From Streptomyces physcomitrii (GTDB lineage: Bacteria > Actinomycetota > Actinomycetes > Streptomycetales > Streptomycetaceae), in assembly GCF_012273655.1 (NCBI RefSeq), contig NZ_JAAWWP010000001.1, positions 372,001 through 436,000 on the forward strand: DNA of 64,000 bases. Reading direction: 5' to 3'. The number at the start of each line of letters is the position of its first letter. The stretch's first letter is position 1. The notes under the pieces are model-generated. The model saw nothing but the letters and a program-made list of their open reading frames with translations, was not told the DNA's origin and ran no database searches. This document shows positions 48,499 through 57,532 of this stretch, piece by piece. The translations under genes and the position numbers were made by a program.

Positions 48499-50649
48499 CT
48501 ATGCCCTACCGCCCAAGGACCGCTTGAGGAAGTCCACTTGGAGGAGGAGCAGGTTCTCCGCCACCTGTTCCTGCGGGGTCATGTGGGTGACCCCGGAGAG
48601 CGGCAGCACCTCGTGCGGGCGGCCCTGGGCGAGCAGCGCGGAGGAGAGCCGCAGGCTGTGCGCGACCACCACGTTGTCGTCGGCGAGACCGTGCACGATC
48701 ATCATCGGGCAGTGCTCCGCGGCGGCGCCGACCAGGCCCTCGTCGCCGATGAGCGAGTTGGCGGTGTACACCTCGGGCTGCGCGCCGGGGTCGCCGAGGT
48801 AGCGCTCCTGGTAGTGGGTGTCGTACAGGCGCAGATCGGTGACCGGGGCGCCGACCACCGCGGCGTGGAAGACATCGGGGCGCCTGAGCGCGGCCAGGCC
48901 CGCCAGATAGCCGCCGAAGGACCAGCCGCGGATCCCCACCCGCCCCAGGTCGAAGGGGAACTCCCCGGCCAGCGCGTGCAGCGCGTCCACCTGGTCCTGG
49001 AGCACCACCTCCGCGAGCCGGTCCCGTACCGACTTCTCCCAGGCGGGGCTGCGGCCCGGGGTGCCCCGGCCGTCCGCGACCAGCACCGCGAAGCCCTGGT
49101 CGGCGAACCACTGGGAGGTCAGATAGGCGTTGTGCGCCGCCTGGACGCGCTGGCCGTGCGGACCGCCGTAGGGGTCGAGCAGCACCGGCAGCGGCCCGTC
49201 GCCCTCGCGCCAGTCGGAGGGCAGCAGCACGGCGCACGGGATCTTCCGCGCGCCGGCGTGCAGCAGCCGCACCCGCGGGCTGAGCACCGGCCGGTCCGGG
49301 TACGAGGAGATGCCCGCCGTGCGCTTGCCGTCCCGCAGGATCCGCACCTCGGCGCCGGGCTCCGCGAGCCGCGCCGAGACCAGGACGGTGACCGCGCCGG
49401 AGCGCACCGCCCAGTGCACCCCCGGCTCCTGGGAGAGGCGCTCCACGCCGAGTTCGCTGACCCGGTAGACGTGCACCTCGCCGATCTCCGGCTCCGGTGC
49501 CTCCTCGCCCGCCGAGGCGCTCACCAGCACGTCGTCCGCGCCGACGTCGAGCACCGCGCGCAGGTGCAACTGTGCGCCGGTCAGGGCGCGTTCGCCGACG
49601 GTGAGCACCCGCGCCCCGCCCTCGTCGGCGATCCGGACCAGCTGCCCGCTCGGGGACCAGCAGGGCACCCCGGGGAGCAGTTCCAGCCAATCCGCGTCCT
49701 CGTCCGCGTGCACCATCCGGGTCGAACCCCCGTCCGGGTCCACCGCCAGGTGCAGTTGACTGCGCTGGTCACGGGATTGGACGAGGAGCAGCGGCGCCCC
49801 GGCCGCCGACCAGTGCACCCGGGCGAGATACGGGTAGCGCCCGCGGTCCCAGTCCACCTCGGTGCGGCTGCCGTCCAGGCCGGTGACGAAGAGGCGGACC
49901 TCGGCGTTGGGGGTGCCGGCCGCCGGGTAGCGCACGCTCACCGGCTCCTTGTCCGGGTGCGCGGGGTCGGCGATCCACCAGCGCCGCACCGGGGACTCGT
50001 CGACCCGGGCGACCAGCAGCCGGGTGGAGTCGGGGGACCACCAGAAGCCCCGGGTGCGCCCCATCTCCTCGGCGGCGATGAACTCCGCGAGCCCGTGGGT
50101 CACTTGCTCCGCCTCCGGCTCGGCGAGCGCCCGGTCGCCGGGGGCGTCCTCGGCGCCGGTGAGCGGGGCCACCCGCAGGGCGCCGCCGCTGACGTAGGCC
50201 ACGTGCCTGCCGTCCGGGGAGGGGCGCGGGTCGATCACCGGTCCCGGGGCGGGGAGTTCACGGGCCGTACCGGCGCGCAGCTCCGCCGTGAAGAGGCGCC
50301 CGGAGAGCGCGAAGGCGGCGATCTCGGCGGCGGCGTCGGTGGCGTAGCCGACGATCCCGGCGCTCGACTCGCGGCTGCGCTCCCGGCGCGCACGCTCCTC
50401 GGCGGAGAGCTCCTCGGCCGCGGTGCCGAGCAGCGCCACCGGATCTGCGGCGATGCGCTCCTCACCGGTGGCGGTGTCCACGACCCAGAGCAACTGGGCC
50501 CGGTCGGTGCCGGATCGGGAGCGCAGGAAGGCGACATGGCCGCCGTCCGGAGCCACCGTGAAGGCCCGGGGCGCCCCGAGTGAGAAACGCAGGGTACGGG
50601 CATGCTGACGGGGAAAAGTCGGCGGAACCGGCTGCGGAGCTGAGGTCAT
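48499..50649 (-). CDS. S9-family serine peptidase (DPP-IV-like prolyl oligopeptidase)
   Basis: 716 aa. The N-terminal beta-propeller spans about 1-450 and contains AAEEMGRTRGFWWSPDS, the double-Glu segment that anchors the substrate N-terminus in DPP-IV. The C-terminal alpha/beta-hydrolase has the nucleophile in GWSFGGY, Asp in HGLADDN and His in SGVTHMT. It removes N-terminal dipeptides from peptides, probably in the cytoplasm since no signal peptide is seen. ATG 50649 has GGAGG directly adjacent, closer than usual, and no better start is visible. It lies next to a peptide importer and may degrade imported peptides. Confidence 0.9.
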   Translation of the reverse strand: MTSAPQPVPPTFPRQHARTLRFSLGAPRAFTVAPDGGHVAFLRSRSGTDRAQLLWVVDTATGEERIAADPVALLGTAAEELSAEERARRERSRESSAGIVGYATDAAAEIAAFALSGRLFTAELRAGTARELPAPGPVIDPRPSPDGRHVAYVSGGALRVAPLTGAEDAPGDRALAEPEAEQVTHGLAEFIAAEEMGRTRGFWWSPDSTRLLVARVDESPVRRWWIADPAHPDKEPVSVRYPAAGTPNAEVRLFVTGLDGSRTEVDWDRGRYPYLARVHWSAAGAPLLLVQSRDQRSQLHLAVDPDGGSTRMVHADEDADWLELLPGVPCWSPSGQLVRIADEGGARVLTVGERALTGAQLHLRAVLDVGADDVLVSASAGEEAPEPEIGEVHVYRVSELGVERLSQEPGVHWAVRSGAVTVLVSARLAEPGAEVRILRDGKRTAGISSYPDRPVLSPRVRLLHAGARKIPCAVLLPSDWREGDGPLPVLLDPYGGPHGQRVQAAHNAYLTSQWFADQGFAVLVADGRGTPGRSPAWEKSVRDRLAEVVLQDQVDALHALAGEFPFDLGRVGIRGWSFGGYLAGLAALRRPDVFHAAVVGAPVTDLRLYDTHYQERYLGDPGAQPEVYTANSLIGDEGLVGAAAEHCPMMIVHGLADDNVVVAHSLRLSSALLAQGRPHEVLPLSGVTHMTPQEQVAENLLLLQVDFLKRSLGGRA

Positions 50650-50851
50650 CCTCCGAGCCTAGGAGATCTCCATGAGCGACGGCACCCGAAAGCTGGACGG
50701 GGCCGACACGGCATGCGCCCCCATCGTGCTGCCGTGCACCGGACCTGTTCCGATCCATGCACGCGCGCGGAAAGTTATGATCCATCTCGCCGAACGGGTC
50801 CTCCCGGGCGGCAACTCCGTTGACACACAACGACTTTGGAGGTGAACCGCC

Positions 50852-51046
50852 GTGGCACTCTCGATTTCGGCGGTGGTGCTGCTGGCGGTCATCGTCTTCC
50901 TGCTGGTGAAGAAATCAGGACTCAAGGGCGGGCACGCCCTGGTCTGTGTGCTGCTCGGGTTCTACCTGGCCAGCTCCTCCGTGGCGCCGACCATCGACGA
51001 CATCACCAACAACGTCGCCGGGATGATCGGCGACATCAAGCTGTAG
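50852..51046 (+). CDS. Small one-to-two-TM membrane protein, function unknown
   Basis: 64 aa from a GTG start with GGAGGTG 9 nt upstream. The N-terminal hydrophobic helix (ALSISAVVLLAVIVFLLV) is followed by KKSGLKGG, a second hydrophobic segment (ALVCVLLGFYLASSS) and an amphipathic tail. It lies between the S9 peptidase and mshB. It is not recognised as a member of a characterised family. Confidence 0.75.
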   Translation: MALSISAVVLLAVIVFLLVKKSGLKGGHALVCVLLGFYLASSSVAPTIDDITNNVAGMIGDIKL

Positions 51047-51114
51047 CCGCCGCGAGCGCGCCTTCGGGCGCGGGTACGCCGTGAGGGTCGGCGGCCGCTC
51101 GTAGGGTGGCCGCC

Positions 51115-51996
51115 ATGACCGAACTTCCCGCGCGCCGACTGCTGCTCGTCCACGCGCACCCCGACGACGAGTCGATCAACAACGGCGCCACCATGGCCAA
51201 GTACGCGGCCGAGGGCGCCCTCGTCACCCTGGTGACCTGCACCCTCGGCGAGGAGGGCGAGGTGATCCCGCCGGAGCTCGCCTTGCTCGCGTCCGGCTTC
51301 GAGGACCGGCTCGGTCCGCACCGCGTCAAAGAACTCGCCGCCGCCATGCGGGAGTTGGGCGTACGGGACCACCGCTTCCTCGGCGGCGAGGGCCGCTGGC
51401 GCGACTCCGGAATGCGCGGCGCCGAGCAGAACCGGCGCCCCGGGGCCTTCTGGGGGGCCGACCTCGACGAGGCCGCCGCGCCTCTCGTGGAGGTCATCCG
51501 CGAAGTGCGCCCCCAGGTGCTCGTCACCTACGACCCGGACGGCGGCTACGGCCACCCCGACCACATCCAGGCGCACCGGGTCGCCATGCGCGCCGCGGAC
51601 CTGGCCGCCGAACGCGCCTTCCGCCGCGACCTCGGCGAACCGCACGTCATCGGCAAGATCTACTGGAACCGGCTGCCCCGCAAGGCCGCCGAGGAGGCCT
51701 TCGCCCCGCTGCCGGCCGCCCTGCCGGGGCTCTCCTTCCCGGCCGCCGCCACGGTCGAGGACGTCCCCGGGCTGAGTGACGACGACGCCGTCACCACGGT
51801 GATCGACGGGCGCGCGTACGCGGGTGCCAAGGCCGCCGCGATGGCCGCGCACGCCACCCAGGTCGAGGTCGAGGGCGCCTGGTTCGCGCTCTCCAACAAG
51901 CTCGCCCAGCCGCTCTTCCCCGTCGAGTTCTACGAACTGGTCCGCGGCCGGGCCGAGGGCGCCCCGGAGACGGACCTGTTCGCCGGGATCGCCTGA
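51115..51996 (+). CDS. mshB: N-acetyl-1-D-myo-inositol-2-amino-2-deoxy-alpha-D-glucopyranoside deacetylase
   Basis: 293 aa; ATG at 51115 is preferred over an in-frame GTG 9 nt upstream because of the AGGG spacing. A zinc-dependent deacetylase of the LmbE/PIG-L family: the metal motif HAHPDDE lies near the N-terminus and DGGYGHPDH in the middle supplies the third ligand. [13 protein letters not shown] and the start of the catalytic segment match MshB. It removes the acetyl group from GlcNAc-Ins in mycothiol biosynthesis, the main low-molecular-weight thiol of actinobacteria. Cytosolic. This is a chromosomal core marker. Confidence 0.93.
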   Translation: MTELPARRLLLVHAHPDDESINNGATMAKYAAEGALVTLVTCTLGEEGEVIPPELALLASGFEDRLGPHRVKELAAAMRELGVRDHRFLGGEGRWRDSGMRGAEQNRRPGAFWGADLDEAAAPLVEVIREVRPQVLVTYDPDGGYGHPDHIQAHRVAMRAADLAAERAFRRDLGEPHVIGKIYWNRLPRKAAEEAFAPLPAALPGLSFPAAATVEDVPGLSDDDAVTTVIDGRAYAGAKAAAMAAHATQVEVEGAWFALSNKLAQPLFPVEFYELVRGRAEGAPETDLFAGIA

Positions 51997-52316
51997 CGGC
52001 TTGATTGCTTGACGGTCCGGTTGCCCGGTTGCCGGACGGCCTCATCGCCTGACCGCCTGACCGCCTGACCGGCTGCGCCTGACCGCGCCCGGTCGCCCGG
52101 GATACGTACCACCCCGCGTGCGTGCCCGCGCCACCCTCGCGTGCGTGCCCGCGTGCGTATGCACCCGCCCGCGGGCACGCACGCGGGCGCACGGGCGAGG
52201 CGTGTGCGCCCGCGCGGCCGTCGAGGATGGGGCGCGGGTGTGCGCCCGCGGGCCTCGACGTGAAGGCGCGCGCGCTCTCGTGGCAGTCTGGCCCGGACAC
52301 GAAAGGCGGCCAGACG
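51997..52316. repeat. Gene-free interval with GCCTGACCGC-like repeats and a 16-bp inverted repeat
   Basis: 320 bp. Imperfect direct repeats of GCCTGACCGC occupy about 52040-52086. A 16-bp GC-rich element occurs at 52115-52130 and 52138-52153, and its exact reverse complement at 52170-52185. The last two can form a strong hairpin and may terminate mshB transcription. No gene is supported here. Confidence 0.6.
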
Positions 52317-52751
52317 ATGAGTACGACGGACCGGCGCAACGCGGCCCCCGCCCCCGGGAGCGGGATGTTCCTCACACAGCCGCTTCGGCCCGGGCGGATG
52401 GCGGCGCACCTCCTGCTGCTCGTCCTCGGCGCGGTCGTCGGCGCCGCGGGGTCGCTGGTGCAGGCGGCCTGGTTCCCCGGCGGGCTGCTCCTCGCGCTGC
52501 TCGGCGCGGGCGGACTCTTCCTGGGCGGGGCGATCGCCATGGGGGCGCGGGCCGGGGCGGGTTCGCCCGCGGCGGGCTGGCTGGTCGCGGTCGTGCTGCT
52601 CACCGCCACCCGTCCGGAGGGCGACTTCGTCTTCGCCGCGACCACCGGCACCTATCTCTTCCTGCTCGGCGGGCTGGTCGTCGCTGTGATCTGCGCCACC
52701 CTCGCGAGGGTCGGGCCGGGGGCCGCCCCGGGTGCCCGACTTGGGAAATGA
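52317..52751 (+). CDS. DUF6113-like integral membrane protein
   Basis: 144 aa from MSTTDRRNAAPAPG (ATG 52317, AAAGGCGG upstream). The open frame extends to 52122, but that part is repeat-derived Arg/Pro-rich sequence. Four hydrophobic segments are visible, beginning MAAHLLLLVLGAVVGAAG. It is a conserved actinobacterial neighbour of mshB; the function is unknown. The family name is from recollection of the gene neighbourhood and should be treated as tentative. Confidence 0.7.
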   Translation: MSTTDRRNAAPAPGSGMFLTQPLRPGRMAAHLLLLVLGAVVGAAGSLVQAAWFPGGLLLALLGAGGLFLGGAIAMGARAGAGSPAAGWLVAVVLLTATRPEGDFVFAATTGTYLFLLGGLVVAVICATLARVGPGAAPGARLGK

Positions 52752-52906
52752 CTCCTGGTACGGCCTAGCACGTCCCCCCGTGTCTGCGCAGGATTTCCCC
52801 AGCCGTCCCAGGTTTCGCCGCCGGGGTGGCCAGTATGGTGGTGCGCGCCGCCGAGCAACCCGCCACAGGTCGAGACGGGCGGCGGAGCCAACCGGGAGAA
52901 CCTGCC

Positions 52907-55099
52907 TTGAGTCGTGAAACAGACACTTCGTCCTCCGGAGCCCAGGGCCGCGGGCCGACCGCGTACCCCTCGGGGACACAGCCGTACGGGCCCGCGGAGG
53001 ACGAGGCACCCGAGGAGAGCACCGGGGCCGAGGCCTCCGGCACGCCGACCGAGGACCGCAAGACCGAGACGACGCTGACCACGCGGATCCGGATCAACAT
53101 CCCGGGTTCGCGGCCGATTCCGCCGGTCGTGGTGCGCACTCCGGTCACCGAGAACACCGACGGGGCGGAGCCCGGGGGGAGTCGGCCCGGCACGGACGCC
53201 ACGCAGCAGGCGGCCGCGCCGAGTTCACCCCTTCCGGTAAGGCCGAAGCGCCCCAAGTCGGGGCCCGCGCCCGCCGAGCCGGTGACCGCCGCCAAGGAGC
53301 GCACGAGCGACTGGTTCGCGCCCCGCAGGGCCGCGCGTGGTGGCGCGGCGGGCCCGGACGGCGCGGCACCGGGCGTGCCCGGCGCCCGGAGCGCCCCCGG
53401 CGAGCCGGACACCGGTGGCTTCCCGGCCGGTTCGGGCATCCCCACCGCCGAGGCCTCCGCCGGCTACGGCTCCGGCGGGCCCGGCCCCGGCGAGCAGGAC
53501 ACCGGCGGCTTCCCCCTCGGCGGCCAGGACACCGGCAGCTTCCCCGCCCCCGGCGACACCGGCGGTTACCCCGGCCCGGGTGACACCGCGAGCTTCCCCG
53601 CGGTCGGCGACACCGGCGGCTTCCCCGTGCCGGGGGAGGGCGCGAACCCCTCCGACACCGGCGAGTTCGCCACCCCCGGCGGCTTCGGCACCGGCGACAC
53701 CGGCGGCTACGAGGTCCCCGGACCGCTCGGCGGGCCGCGGATGTCCACGGGCGGCCCCGAGGGCGAGGCGCACCGCGGCGACCTCCCCTTCTTCGGCCCC
53801 GAGGGCGGTCCCGCGGGACCCACCGGCGGCCCGGTCACCGGCGAGGGCCCGCTCGGCGACGGGGGACCCGAGGTGCGGCTGCCCGGCGGTCCCGACGGCC
53901 CCGGCCCCGCGCGGCCGTTGGGCGACGACACCGCCGTCCTCACCCCGCAGCAGCCGGGCCCCGAGCCCGGGCGCCCGGAAGGCAACGTCTCCGGGCACAC
54001 GCTCAACAGCGGCATCCCGGTGGTGCCGCCCGCCGGACCCCAGGGGCCCTTCCCGCCCGGCGGCGGCCAGGACGGGCCCGCCCCGCAGTCCGAACCGCGG
54101 CTCCCGGAACCCGTGCAGGAGAACGTCCCCGCCTCCCGGCCGCCCAAGAAGAAGGGCCGCAGCAAGCTCGTACTGCTGTGTGTCGCCGTGGTCGGCGCCG
54201 CCGGAATCGCCTATGGCGCGGGCCTGTTGCTCAACCACTCCGATGTGCCCTCCGGGACGACCGTGCTCGGCGTCGACATCGGCGGCGGCACCCGGGACGA
54301 CGCGGTGCAGAAGCTGGACGGCGCGCTCGGCAGCCGTACCACCAAGCCGCTGCGGCTCTCGGTGGACGGGGAGAACGTCGAACTCCGCCCCGACCAGGCC
54401 GGTCTGGCCCTGGACACCGACGCCACCGTGCGCGGCGCCTCGGGCAGCGACTACAACCCGGTCTCGGTGATCGGCTCGCTCTTCGGCGGCGAACGCGTCG
54501 TCGAACCGGTGATGCCGGTGGACGAGGAGAAGCTCCGGGTCGCCCTGGAGCGGGCCGCGGGCGGCGCCGGTTCGGCGACCGAGGGCACCATCAGGTTCAC
54601 CCCCGGCAAGGCCACCGCCGTCTACGGCAAGCCCGGCAAGGGCATCGACGTCGACGCCGCGGTCACCGCCGTGCAGGAGGCCTACCGCACCCAGGTGGAG
54701 AAGGGCTCCGCGGGCACGGTCAAGCTGCCGACCACCACCCGTACGCCCAAGGTGCCCGACGCCGAGGTGGACCGGATGATGAAGTCCTTCGGCAGGCCCG
54801 CGATGTCCGGACTGGTCACCGTGCAGACGGACGCCGCGCACACCGTCTCCTTCAGCCCGGAGCGCTCGATCTTCAAGTTCCTCTCGGTCCGCGCGGTCGA
54901 CGGGAAGCTGACCGAGTACTACGACCTCAAGGCCCTGGAGGGGCTCTACGGCAGCGCCTTCGAGGGCGTCACGATCACCAAGGGCGACGGCAGCAAGAAG
55001 CCGGTCTCCCCGCAGGACGTGGCCTCCGCCCTCGGCAAGGCGCTGCGCGGCGCCACCCCCGCCGAGCGGCTCGTCACCATCCCGACCGAGCCCAACTAG
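52907..55099 (+). CDS. Membrane-anchored PG_binding_4/VanW-type protein with DTGGFP repeats
   Basis: 730 aa from a TTG start at 52907, supported by GGGAG 9 nt upstream; the frame also opens at 52826 without a good site. Residues 1-420 are acidic, Gly/Pro-rich and presumably cytoplasmic, with seven or eight variants of DTGGFP at about 165-275. A basic stretch (PPKKKGRSK) and a single TM (LVLLCVAVVGAAGIAYGAGLL) follow. The extracellular part contains a repeat of about 110 residues of the putative peptidoglycan-binding type (VLGVDIGGGTRDDAVQKL onward). A cell-envelope role is likely; no L,D-transpeptidase Cys motif is seen. Confidence 0.78.
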   Translation: MSRETDTSSSGAQGRGPTAYPSGTQPYGPAEDEAPEESTGAEASGTPTEDRKTETTLTTRIRINIPGSRPIPPVVVRTPVTENTDGAEPGGSRPGTDATQQAAAPSSPLPVRPKRPKSGPAPAEPVTAAKERTSDWFAPRRAARGGAAGPDGAAPGVPGARSAPGEPDTGGFPAGSGIPTAEASAGYGSGGPGPGEQDTGGFPLGGQDTGSFPAPGDTGGYPGPGDTASFPAVGDTGGFPVPGEGANPSDTGEFATPGGFGTGDTGGYEVPGPLGGPRMSTGGPEGEAHRGDLPFFGPEGGPAGPTGGPVTGEGPLGDGGPEVRLPGGPDGPGPARPLGDDTAVLTPQQPGPEPGRPEGNVSGHTLNSGIPVVPPAGPQGPFPPGGGQDGPAPQSEPRLPEPVQENVPASRPPKKKGRSKLVLLCVAVVGAAGIAYGAGLLLNHSDVPSGTTVLGVDIGGGTRDDAVQKLDGALGSRTTKPLRLSVDGENVELRPDQAGLALDTDATVRGASGSDYNPVSVIGSLFGGERVVEPVMPVDEEKLRVALERAAGGAGSATEGTIRFTPGKATAVYGKPGKGIDVDAAVTAVQEAYRTQVEKGSAGTVKLPTTTRTPKVPDAEVDRMMKSFGRPAMSGLVTVQTDAAHTVSFSPERSIFKFLSVRAVDGKLTEYYDLKALEGLYGSAFEGVTITKGDGSKKPVSPQDVASALGKALRGATPAERLVTIPTEPN

Positions 55100-55106
55100 C
55101 GCGTAC

Positions 55107-55154
55107 GGAAAGGGGTGTGCCGGTGTCCGTACGGGCACCGGCACACCCCTTTCC
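55107..55154. terminator. Long perfect hairpin terminator
   Basis: 19-bp perfect arms (55107-55125 with 55136-55154) and a 10-nt loop, between the convergent envelope-protein and chitinase genes. Confidence 0.8.
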
Positions 55155-55160
55155 GCGGGG

Positions 55161-56309
55161 TCAGCCGCCGAAGTAGCCGTCGAAGTTCTTCGCGAACTCA
55201 CCCTGGTGGAAGAGGTCCCAGTTGACCGACCAGGCCATCAGTCCGCGGAGCGCGGGCCAGCTGCCGTGCGGCTCGTACCCGCCGCAGTCGCCGCCCTTGG
55301 TGAGGCAGTCCAGAGCCTTGTTCACCTCGGCGGGCGGGGTGTGCCCGTTGCCCGCCTCGGTGCTGGCGGGCAGGCCGATGGCGACCTTCTCGGGCGGCAG
55401 CGCCGGGAAGACGTTGCCGGTGTCGCCGCCGACCGGGAAGCCGGTGAGCAGCATGTCCGTCATCGCGATGTGGAAGTCGGCGCCGCCCATCTGGTGGTAC
55501 TGGTCGTCGAGCCCCATGATCGGGCCCGAGTTGTAGTCCTGGACGTGCAGCAGCGTGAGGTCGTCCCGCAGGGCGTGCAGCACGGGGAGGTAGGCGCCCG
55601 CGCGGGGGTCGCCCTGGGAGGTGCCCGGTCCGTAGCGCTGGTAGCCGAGCTGGACGAAGAAGGTCTCGGGCGCCATGGTGAGGGTGAAGTCCTCGCCGTA
55701 CTTCGCCTTCAGGGACTTGACGGCCGAGATGAGGTTGACGATCACCGGTGTGGTGGGGTTCTTGAAGTCGGTGTCGCCCTCGTCCAGGGAGAGGGAGTTG
55801 CCCTCGAAGTCGATGTCGAGGCCGTCCAGGCCGTAGCGGTCGATGATCGAGGAGACGGAGGAGACGAAGGTGTCCCGGGCCTCCTCGGTGGTGAGGCGCA
55901 CCTGCCCGTTCTGGCCGCCGATGGACAGCTGGACCTTCTTGCCCTGGGCCTGCTTCTGTGCGACGGCCGCCTTGAACTCCTCCTCGGACTCGACCCCGGG
56001 GCACTCCGCCTGCGGGCACAGCTCGAAGCGGATGTCGCCGGAGGTGGGGGAGGTGGGTTCGCCGAAGGCGAGGTCGATGATGTCCCAGGAGTCGGGGACG
56101 TCCGCGAGCCGGGTGTAGCCGGAGCCGTTGGCGAAGCTGCTGTGCAGATAGCCCGCCAGGGCGTGTTCGGGCAGGTCCTGCGCGGCGGGAGCCGGGGCGT
56201 CCGGAGCCGCGGTGGCCTGCGCGGCGAGCACTCCGGTGAGCGCGAGGGCCAGCGGCAGTGCCGCGGTGCGCAGCCACGATCTGCGGTGGGGGCGAGGGGC
56301 GTGGGGCAC
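55161..56309 (-). CDS. Secreted GH18 chitinase
   Basis: 382 aa from a GTG start at 56309, chosen because GGAGG lies 6-7 nt upstream; the frame extends to 56375 through the regulatory box. The signal peptide RRSWLRTAALPLALALTGVLAAQATA is followed by a single GH18 TIM barrel. SIGG and DGLDIDFE (162-169, catalytic Glu169) are the two family signatures, with MAPETFFVQ and MAWSVNWD in the later strands. Hydrolyses chitin by substrate-assisted retaining catalysis. There is no carbohydrate-binding module. A DasR-like box upstream predicts induction by chitin-derived GlcNAc. Confidence 0.92.
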   Translation of the reverse strand: MPHAPRPHRRSWLRTAALPLALALTGVLAAQATAAPDAPAPAAQDLPEHALAGYLHSSFANGSGYTRLADVPDSWDIIDLAFGEPTSPTSGDIRFELCPQAECPGVESEEEFKAAVAQKQAQGKKVQLSIGGQNGQVRLTTEEARDTFVSSVSSIIDRYGLDGLDIDFEGNSLSLDEGDTDFKNPTTPVIVNLISAVKSLKAKYGEDFTLTMAPETFFVQLGYQRYGPGTSQGDPRAGAYLPVLHALRDDLTLLHVQDYNSGPIMGLDDQYHQMGGADFHIAMTDMLLTGFPVGGDTGNVFPALPPEKVAIGLPASTEAGNGHTPPAEVNKALDCLTKGGDCGGYEPHGSWPALRGLMAWSVNWDLFHQGEFAKNFDGYFGG

Positions 56310-56348
56310 GGCTGCCTCCGAGTGTGGGGGACGAGACGGTGCCCACAC

Positions 56349-56364
56349 ATTGGTCCAGACCAAA
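56349..56364 (-). promoter_or_regulatory. DasR-responsive element (dre) / chitinase promoter box
   Basis: The core TGGTCCAGACCA (56351-56362) differs by one base from the palindromic DasR consensus TGGTCTAGACCA. It lies about 40 bp upstream of the chitinase GTG start, as in known Streptomyces chitinase promoters. Confidence 0.8.
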
Positions 56365-56569
56365 ATGGGTGTCAAGACATCGCGCAGGCCGCGCAGGGGC
56401 TCCTGCCGGAAGGGGGCGGGGCGGCGGGGAGCGCGTCAACTGGTGGGTGGGCGGGCCCGGTTGCTGGGAGGGGAGGCCGCCCGCCCACCGTGAGGCATGA
56501 CATCTGTCATGCCGTGCCCACGACCGGCGACACTGCCGCGGCCACCCCCGGCCCGGCCACGATGGCCGT

Positions 56570-57532
56570 ATGACGACGATATCCCAGCCCGCCGCGCGCA
56601 CCCCGGTGGTGCGCCTGGAAGCGGTGGCGAAGCACTTCGGCGAGGTCCGCGCCGTGGACGGGCTCAGCCTCGACCTGTACCCGGGCCAGACCGTGGCCCT
56701 GCTCGGACCCAACGGGGCGGGCAAGTCCACCACCCTCGACCTGCTGCTCGGACTGCGCGGCCCGGACCGCGGCAGCGTCCGCCTCTTCGGCGCGGAGCCG
56801 CGGGAGGCGATCGTCGCGGGCCGGGTCGGCGCCGTACTCCAGAGCGGCGGGCTGATGGGCGAGGTCACCGTCGCCGAACTGGTCCGGCTCGCCTGCCAGT
56901 TGCACCCGAAGCCCCACCCGCCGGCCGAGGTGCTCGCCGGCGCCGGACTCGACGGGCTCGCCGACCGCCGGGTCGACAAGCTCTCCGGCGGACAGCGGCA
57001 GCGGGTGCGCTTCGCACTCGCGACCGCCGGGGCGAACGACCTGCTCGTCCTGGACGAGCCCACCACCGGCATGGACGTCTCGGCCCGCGGCGCCTTCTGG
57101 GCGACCGTACGCCAGCAGGCCGAGTCCGGGCGTACGGTGCTCTTCGCCACCCACTACCTCGAAGAGGCCGACGCGGTCGCCGACCGGGTCCTCGTCCTGC
57201 ACCGCGGGCGCCTCCTCGCCGACGGCACCGCCGCCGAGATCAAGGCACGGGCGGGCGCCCGCCGGATCTCCTTCGACCTCGCCGAGCTGACCGGTGCCGA
57301 GGGCGGCCGGGAGCGCGCCGCCGTGGCCGAACAGCGGCTGCGCGCCCTGCCGTTCCTCGCCGGGATCGAGGTGCAGGGCCCGACCGTACGGCTGCGCTCC
57401 ACCGACGCCGACGCCACCGTGTACGCCCTCTACGGCAGCGGTCTTCGCCCCCGCAACCTCGAAGTGCGCGGCCTCGGCCTGGAGCAGGCCTTCCTCGCGC
57501 TGACCACCGCCGAGGAGGCGAGGCAGGCATGA
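56570..57532 (+). CDS. ABC transporter ATP-binding protein (drug/DrrA type)
   Basis: 320 aa. Walker A GPNGAGKS, Q-loop SGGLMGE, signature SGGQRQR, Walker B LLVLDEPTTGMD and ATHYLEE are present. The C-terminal domain of about 100 residues is of the drug-export type. The stop codon overlaps the permease start (ATGA). Together with the permease, kinase and regulator downstream it forms an export and sensing unit like bacitracin-type or DesK/DesR-linked systems. The substrate is unknown. Confidence 0.92.
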   Translation: MTTISQPAARTPVVRLEAVAKHFGEVRAVDGLSLDLYPGQTVALLGPNGAGKSTTLDLLLGLRGPDRGSVRLFGAEPREAIVAGRVGAVLQSGGLMGEVTVAELVRLACQLHPKPHPPAEVLAGAGLDGLADRRVDKLSGGQRQRVRFALATAGANDLLVLDEPTTGMDVSARGAFWATVRQQAESGRTVLFATHYLEEADAVADRVLVLHRGRLLADGTAAEIKARAGARRISFDLAELTGAEGGRERAAVAEQRLRALPFLAGIEVQGPTVRLRSTDADATVYALYGSGLRPRNLEVRGLGLEQAFLALTTAEEARQA

